The translations under genes and the position numbers were made by a program. The notes under the pieces were generated by a model that saw nothing but the letters and a program-made list of their open reading frames with translations, did not search any database and was not told the origin of the DNA. DNA of 10,074 bases, from assembly GCA_946545505.1 (NCBI GenBank), contig CAMNNN010000034.1, forward strand, positions 1 to 10,074, read 5' to 3'. Shown piece by piece: positions 6,644-10,074 of the stretch; positions within the stretch are counted from its first letter, which is position 1, and every line of letters starts with the position of its first letter. The stretch comes from an uncultured Clostridia bacterium. Lineage in GTDB: Bacteria > Bacillota > Clostridia > Saccharofermentanales > Saccharofermentanaceae.

Positions 6644-7876
6644 ATGAACATCGGTCTGCTCGGGGGTTCGTTCGATCCTTTCCATAAAGGGCATGAATCG
6701 CTTATAGACGGTGCTTTAAGAAGCGGTATAGTTGATGCCGTTATCGTGATTCCGTCAGGAAGAAATCCTTTTAAGTCAGGAAGGAACGTTACGGCTGCCC
6801 CGTACCGTTATTACATGACGAAGGGCGCGGTGGAAGAAGACTTCAAAGGCCGCAATGTCTTCGTGAGCGATATAGAGCTTACATATTCGGGCACAAGTTT
6901 TACACTGACGACCATCAAGGAGATTTCCAAAGCCACTTATATTAGAGCTTTCCTTAAGGCGAATGGGATAAAGGGGTCTAAGGCGGAAGAGAATCACACT
7001 TTCTACTGGATCTCGGGGTCTGATGTGCTTCCCACTTTCGAGAAGTGGCATAAAGCTGATGAGATCCTTAAGATAGCGGGACTTCTTATAGCATCAAGAC
7101 CCGGTGACGGCGTAGATGTTAATAAGGAGATCATAAGACTTGAGAATGTGTTCGGGTTTGTACCTGATATCGATGTATTCGAGATCGATGGTATCGAGGC
7201 TGCATCAAGTGAGATAAGGAAAGATAAAGACTTCAGCGATACACCAAAGTTCGTTGAAGAATTCATTAAGACTCATGATCTGTATCCTGAGGTTGATCCT
7301 CTGAATTTGGCGTCAGATGAAGCTGTCGAGAAGTTTGGAGAAGATGCCATCAAGCTTTATCGATTTCTCGGGCAGAAGAGGCTATTGCACACTCTTAATG
7401 TCGGAATATTGAGCTTGAAGTATGCCGGTATCTACGATAAGTCATTGTGTGATAAGGCGCTTATCGCAGGTGAACTTCATGATTGTGCGAAGGAGCTTGA
7501 TGAGGCACTGCAGCTTCAGATGGCTAAGGAGAGATCCGGTGATCTGTTCCTTGATAAGAAGCTTATTCATTCTCCGGCAGGTGCGGTAATGGCACAGCGT
7601 GAGTTCAATATCACGGATCCGGAGATCCTTGATGCCATTACATATCACACTACTGGAAGGGGCGGTATGACTTTGCTTGATAAGATCGTTTATCTTGCAG
7701 ATAAACTCGAACCTTCGAGGACATATGCGGATCTTACGAGAGAGAGGATACTTGCAAAGACAGATATCGATGAGGCGCTTAAGATGTGCGTCAAATCGGT
7801 TAAGAAAAAATTTGAATCACGCGGTCAGCAGATCCATCCAATAACGATTGATTTTATGAACGACCTCGGGCTGTAA
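6644..7876 (+). CDS. nadD-yqeK: Fusion of nicotinate-nucleotide adenylyltransferase (NadD) and HD-domain Ap4A hydrolase (YqeK)
   Basis: A two-domain 410-residue protein. The NadD half (about 1-212) makes nicotinate adenine dinucleotide from NaMN and ATP; it shows GGSFDPFHKGH (7-17), GSDVLPTFEKWHK (125-137) and the ASSEIR (187-192) version of the ISSTxIR loop. The YqeK half (about 230-410) is an HD phosphohydrolase; B. subtilis-type YqeK cleaves Ap4A symmetrically. It shows H249 (LLHT), H279-D280 (ELHD), H309 (LIHS), H335 (YHTTGRGGM) and D353 (LADKLEP). The two genes are adjacent but separate in many Firmicutes. Here no stop, start or frame change separates them, only a linker around 212-232. 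NadD carries extra residues around 95-118 before the GSD motif. There is no ribosome site at normal distance (GGAAGGA ends 14 bases upstream), so translation is probably coupled to purD, whose stop is 3 bases away. Confidence 0.94.
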   Translation: MNIGLLGGSFDPFHKGHESLIDGALRSGIVDAVIVIPSGRNPFKSGRNVTAAPYRYYMTKGAVEEDFKGRNVFVSDIELTYSGTSFTLTTIKEISKATYIRAFLKANGIKGSKAEENHTFYWISGSDVLPTFEKWHKADEILKIAGLLIASRPGDGVDVNKEIIRLENVFGFVPDIDVFEIDGIEAASSEIRKDKDFSDTPKFVEEFIKTHDLYPEVDPLNLASDEAVEKFGEDAIKLYRFLGQKRLLHTLNVGILSLKYAGIYDKSLCDKALIAGELHDCAKELDEALQLQMAKERSGDLFLDKKLIHSPAGAVMAQREFNITDPEILDAITYHTTGRGGMTLLDKIVYLADKLEPSRTYADLTRERILAKTDIDEALKMCVKSVKKKFESRGQQIHPITIDFMNDLGL

Positions 7877-7886
7877 CCGGGCGTTA

Positions 7887-7895
7887 TGATAAAAT
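7887..7895 (+). promoter_or_regulatory. Extended -10 promoter candidate for rsfS
   Basis: TGATAAAAT fits the extended -10 form (TGn plus TAAAAT, 5 of 6). No -35 is visible at usual spacing. A start near 7902 would leave a leader of about 25 bases including AAGGAG (7915-7920), 6 bases before the rsfS ATG. It may give rsfS and comEA some independence from nadD-yqeK. Confidence 0.4.
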
Positions 7896-7926
7896 AGATA
7901 CAGAAGTTCCTAAGAAGGAGAAAGAC

Positions 7927-8253
7927 ATGACAACAGAAGAATTAGCCAATAAGATCGTAGGCATCCTCGAGTCCAAGAAGGGCTCTGACATCGAGGTCAT
8001 CGATGTAGCTGATAAGACTACACTGGCAGATTATTTCATTATCGCTACCGGTAATTCCACAACACAGATCAAGGCTTTGGCAGATGAGGTGGAATATATC
8101 CTGAAGACAGAGGATCAGATCGTGGCTGATCATGTTGAAGGAAAATCCGGTGATAAGTGGATCCTTATCGATTTTAAGGACATAGTGGTTCATGTCATGC
8201 ATCCTGAGATCAGAGCATCTTACGATCTTGAGAGCCTCTGGGAGAAGAAGTAA
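7927..8253 (+). CDS. rsfS: Ribosome silencing factor RsfS
   Basis: RsfS binds uL14 on the 50S subunit and blocks joining to 30S, slowing translation when nutrients run low. The 108-residue product matches the usual length of the family. Conserved blocks are DYFIIATGNSTTQIKALADEV (split over residues 37-57), WILIDFKDIVVHVM (78-91) and YDLESLW (99-105). The usual DYGD is DFKD and HVF is HVM, both mild changes. The start at 7927 is set by AAGGAG 6 bases upstream. It follows nadD-yqeK by 50 bases, the typical Firmicutes order nadD-yqeK-rsfS with the lytR-like gene sometimes found between them absent. Isoleucine is nearly always ATC here, unlike comEA next door. Confidence 0.95.
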   Translation: MTTEELANKIVGILESKKGSDIEVIDVADKTTLADYFIIATGNSTTQIKALADEVEYILKTEDQIVADHVEGKSGDKWILIDFKDIVVHVMHPEIRASYDLESLWEKK

Positions 8254-8307
8254 TAAGAATTCGTTCATAGGATACTGACCGCGTCTTTCTTATCATAAAG
8301 GTGAACT

Positions 8308-8982
8308 ATGAACAGAAGACACGGTGAACGGATTAATAAAACTCCCGTTTACATCGCCGCATTCATCCTTATAACGCTGATAAGTATGTGTTATAAGCTG
8401 TTCCTGACAGGAACGTTCGACGGCTTTGTAAAAGGAGAGCAGACCGGACAGATAACGGTTATGACCGATATGGAACCGGCTATAGAGACAACATATATAA
8501 CCGAGACGGTAATTACACAGCCCCTGATAGATGTTTACATCTGCGGGGCTGTGTATTATCCCGGAGTTTACGAGATAGAGGCGGGTGCCATAATCAACGA
8601 TGTGGTTACTCTCGCGGGCGGACTGACAGATAATGCGGACTTAAGCCGCGTAAACCTTGTCTACATAATAGATTCCAATCTATCGATCTATATTCCCGAG
8701 AAAGGTGAGGAGTGTGATGCATCCCCGATATTTCGAACCGAAGATCAGGTCGTGTGGGGAGACGGGGATTCCGGCGCCGTTCAGCAGGAAGGCGGACTTG
8801 TCAACATAAACACGGCTTCATTGGAGCAGCTTATGTCGCTCCCCGGAATCGGACAGGTTACGGCCAACGCGATACTCGAATACCGCGAGCAGAATCATTT
8901 CGAGAGGGTGGAAGACATAATGAATGTGACGGGTATCGGAGAAGCGAAGTTTAACGGTATACGTGATCTTATATGCGTCTGA
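8308..8982 (+). CDS. comEA: ComEA-like competence protein (SLBB plus helix-hairpin-helix)
   Basis: ComEA is the membrane-tethered receptor that holds incoming double-stranded DNA during transformation. The 224-residue protein has a basic N-terminus, one transmembrane segment (about 13-33), a Thr-rich spacer, an SLBB domain (about 73-132; VYICGAVYYPGVYEI) and a tandem helix-hairpin-helix DNA-binding region (about 163-224; NINTASLEQL, LPGIGQVTANAI, VTGIGEAKFNGI). The ATG at 8308 has AAAGGTG just upstream. The 54-base gap after rsfS holds no convincing promoter. Most Ile codons are ATA, suggesting low expression or a different history from rsfS. No comEB/comEC is visible; birA follows convergently and its end overlaps by 14 bases. 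HhH proteins of this shape can also serve other DNA-binding roles, so transformation competence is inferred. Confidence 0.88.
   Translation: MNRRHGERINKTPVYIAAFILITLISMCYKLFLTGTFDGFVKGEQTGQITVMTDMEPAIETTYITETVITQPLIDVYICGAVYYPGVYEIEAGAIINDVVTLAGGLTDNADLSRVNLVYIIDSNLSIYIPEKGEECDASPIFRTEDQVVWGDGDSGAVQQEGGLVNINTASLEQLMSLPGIGQVTANAILEYREQNHFERVEDIMNVTGIGEAKFNGIRDLICV
8514..8555 (+). repeat. Nested inverted repeat (hairpin) within comEA
   Basis: TACACAGCCCC (8514-8524) pairs perfectly with GGGGCTGTGTA (8545-8555). Inside it AGATGT (8529-8534) is complementary to ACATCT (8537-8542), leaving a TTTA loop if five pairs form. G8526 can also pair with C8544. The result is a 42-base stem-loop with a small internal loop. 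It spans the codons at the start of the SLBB domain. No T-run follows, so it is not a classical terminator. Confidence 0.8.
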
Positions 8983-9709
8983 CGGAGACTTCGCCGCTGC
9001 TTAAACTCTCTTCATGCCCGTCCTCGAAAAGCACACGCAGGCTGAAGTCATCACCGATACCTATGGCCTTGCCCGGACGCGGAACCTCGGAGGTGTGGTT
9101 ATGAGCGGAAACTACGCTGACATTCAGGCCTACTGTGGAGCACAGGCTTCTGTATGCAGCCAGGTATTCTCTATGAGAAGCGGGAAATGTGTCGTTGATC
9201 TTGTCGAGTTCTTCGATTAGAGCATCGATTATGGCCTGCCTGGGGATATCTTGATCAAGCCCCATCTCCATGCGTATTGAAGATGAGAAACTGCGAATCT
9301 GTTCGGGAAGATCTTCGGGGGCGTCGTTTACATTGATTCCGATTCCGATGATAACGGCATCGCCGGTCATCTCTGTAAGGATTCCGCAGATTTTTCTGCC
9401 GTTGATCTGAAGGTCGTTGACCCACTTGATGGAAGGCCTGATGCCGCATACGGTATAGATCGCGTTTACAACAGCAACGGCAGCATAACACGTGATGGTA
9501 CTGATAAGCTCCATATCGGTTGACGGACGCATCAGATAAGAAAGATAGATACCCTTGCCGGCGGGAGATGCGAATGTTCTTCCCAGCCTGCCTTTACCCG
9601 CAGTCTGACAATCGGCAGTTACCACGGTCCCGGAAGGGGCCCCGTCATGTGCCATTTGCTTCAGTACGTTATTCGTGGAATCGGTTACGGCAAGGTTGAT
9701 TATAGGCAT
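8969..9709 (-). CDS. birA: Biotin-[acetyl-CoA-carboxylase] ligase, no DNA-binding domain
   Basis: The enzyme activates biotin to biotinyl-AMP and attaches it to a lysine of biotin carboxyl carrier proteins. The 246-residue product is only the catalytic and C-terminal SH3-like parts: DSTN (10-13), the biotin-binding loop GKGRLGRTFASPAGKG (38-53), KWVNDL (95-100, usually KWPND), GRKICGILTE (104-113), IGIGINVND (121-129) and a C-terminal EDGHEESLSSGEVSVR. The N-terminal winged-helix repressor domain of bifunctional BirA is missing, so it should not regulate biotin genes itself. The start at 9709 has no Shine-Dalgarno; an extended -10 lies 6 bases upstream. It runs against comEA with a 14-base 3' overlap and away from yraN, with 30 bases between start codons. 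Confidence 0.94.
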   Translation of the reverse strand: MPIINLAVTDSTNNVLKQMAHDGAPSGTVVTADCQTAGKGRLGRTFASPAGKGIYLSYLMRPSTDMELISTITCYAAVAVVNAIYTVCGIRPSIKWVNDLQINGRKICGILTEMTGDAVIIGIGINVNDAPEDLPEQIRSFSSSIRMEMGLDQDIPRQAIIDALIEELDKINDTFPASHREYLAAYRSLCSTVGLNVSVVSAHNHTSEVPRPGKAIGIGDDFSLRVLFEDGHEESLSSGEVSVRRI

Positions 9710-9715
9710 GGAATC

Positions 9716-9724
9716 ATTCTAACA
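9716..9724 (-). promoter_or_regulatory. Extended -10 promoter of birA, predicted leaderless start
   Basis: On the minus strand the sequence is TGTTAGAAT, then GATTCC, then ATG. TGn plus TAGAAT (5 of 6) is an extended -10, and the 6-base gap puts the predicted transcription start on the A of the ATG at 9709. No -35 is recognisable. No purine-rich ribosome site is present in the 20 bases upstream of the ATG. Confidence 0.5.
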
Positions 9725-9725
9725 C

Positions 9726-9731
9726 AGGAGG
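9726..9731 (+). promoter_or_regulatory. Ribosome binding site supporting the TTG start of yraN
   Basis: AGGAGG lies 8 bases before TTG 9740. An in-frame TAA at 9737-9739 directly precedes the TTG, so no earlier start is possible. The site lies immediately beside the birA -10 on the other strand. Confidence 0.85.
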
Positions 9732-9739
9732 GAAGATAA

Positions 9740-10074
9740 TTGAGACAGACTAAGGTCATAGGTAATGAGGCTGAAGATGCTGTTATCAGGAAGATGGCAT
9801 CAGAAGGATACAGATTTCTTGTAAGAAACTTTACTGTACATAACATGGGGGAACTTGATGTCGTTATGATGAAGGGAAGTGACCTTTATGTGGTGGAGGT
9901 TAAGTCGAGACTTGAGGGGACATTGTATGCCGATCCATTAAGATCGATTACACCTTCCAAGAGGATGAGGATGCTTAACACGACTAAGGTTCTTATAAGC
10001 AAGTATGATTTATTTGACATGAATGTTCACTTTTTGGCAGGTTGTGTAACTCATAGAAGGGATGGAATGATACA
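9740..10074 (+). CDS. yraN: YraN family protein (UPF0102, endonuclease-like), 3' end beyond window
   Basis: The first 111 codons of a small protein of the UPF0102 family (about 115-125 residues), related in fold to archaeal Holliday junction resolvases. Translation from TTG gives MRQTKVIGNEAEDAV, matching the family's GxxGExxA opening. A PD-(D/E)xK-like core follows with E10, E38 and D40 in GELD, and E53-x-K55 in VVEVKSR. The RNF of the family's GYxILxRN segment is present as FLVRNF (26-31). The gene diverges from birA and shares its 30-base start region; any promoter would have to lie partly inside birA. Nuclease activity is inferred from fold and motif; the biological role of YraN is not settled. 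Confidence 0.87.
   Translation, partial: MRQTKVIGNEAEDAVIRKMASEGYRFLVRNFTVHNMGELDVVMMKGSDLYVVEVKSRLEGTLYADPLRSITPSKRMRMLNTTKVLISKYDLFDMNVHFLAGCVTHRRDGMI

Noticed and set aside
5783..6694. 303-codon open frame antisense to purD
   Set aside because: It lies wholly opposite purD and the nadD start, has no recognisable family motifs, and long antisense frames are expected opposite genes with this codon bias.
7800..7815. Run of A before TTT in yqeK as a frameshift site
   Set aside because: The zero frame does not match the X-XXY-YYZ slippery pattern and the frame continues normally to the expected C-terminus.
8291..8296. TATCAT before comEA as a promoter
   Set aside because: Its expected start would fall within the comEA ribosome site and no -35 is present.
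8668..8683. ATAGATT-CC-AATCTAT inverted repeat in comEA
   Set aside because: Seven-base arms with a two-base centre are expected by chance at about this frequency; no regulatory context.
8975..8988. GTCT-GACGG-AGAC hairpin at the comEA stop as a terminator
   Set aside because: The stem has only four pairs and no T-run follows on either strand.

Overview
The window looks like part of a chromosome from a Gram-positive anaerobe of the class Clostridia, probably a gut or rumen commensal. The evidence is a sortase-anchored adhesin built from SpaA/CnaB-like and T-Q ester (VaFE) domains, a class B sortase, ComEA, clostridial-type housekeeping genes, and strong Shine-Dalgarno sites with GTG/TTG alternatives. 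I cannot name the genus. Coding density is very high and no gap between genes reaches 60 bases. I see no tRNA, rRNA, CRISPR array, insertion sequence or clear factor-independent terminator.

Region 1 (1-4455) is a cell-surface module. The 3' part of a very large adhesin gene carries SpaA/CnaB-like domains with calcium-type loops, then five tandem T-Q ester domains, then an MPQTG sorting signal. A class B sortase gene overlaps its end by 32 bases. The sortase ribosome binding site is written inside the codons of the adhesin's basic tail, so anchor and anchoring enzyme are physically coupled.

Region 2 (4436-8253) is a housekeeping run centred on nucleotides, NAD and ribosomes: nudC (NAD diphosphatase / NAD-RNA decapping family), purD (purine synthesis), a nadD-yqeK fusion (NAD synthesis plus Ap4A hydrolase) and rsfS (ribosome silencing factor). 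Candidate promoters lie before nudC, purD and rsfS. The nudC promoter places the predicted transcription start on the A of the ATG, suggesting a leaderless mRNA. NudC and YqeK belong to families acting on NAD and Ap4A, both of which also occur as RNA 5' caps.

Region 3 (8308-10074) holds comEA (DNA uptake receptor), a convergent birA biotin ligase without a DNA-binding domain whose 3' end overlaps comEA by 14 bases, and a divergent yraN gene (UPF0102, nuclease-like) that starts at TTG and runs off the window. birA also looks leaderless. comEA contains a long nested inverted repeat inside its coding sequence. In many Clostridia yraN is followed by yifB/comM and dprA, so a DNA-uptake/processing cluster may continue beyond the window.

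No wholly new system is proven here. The best leads are the adhesin's mixed cross-link architecture with altered ester sites in two domains, the sorting-tail/ribosome-site overlap, the leaderless nudC and birA candidates, and the comEA hairpin.
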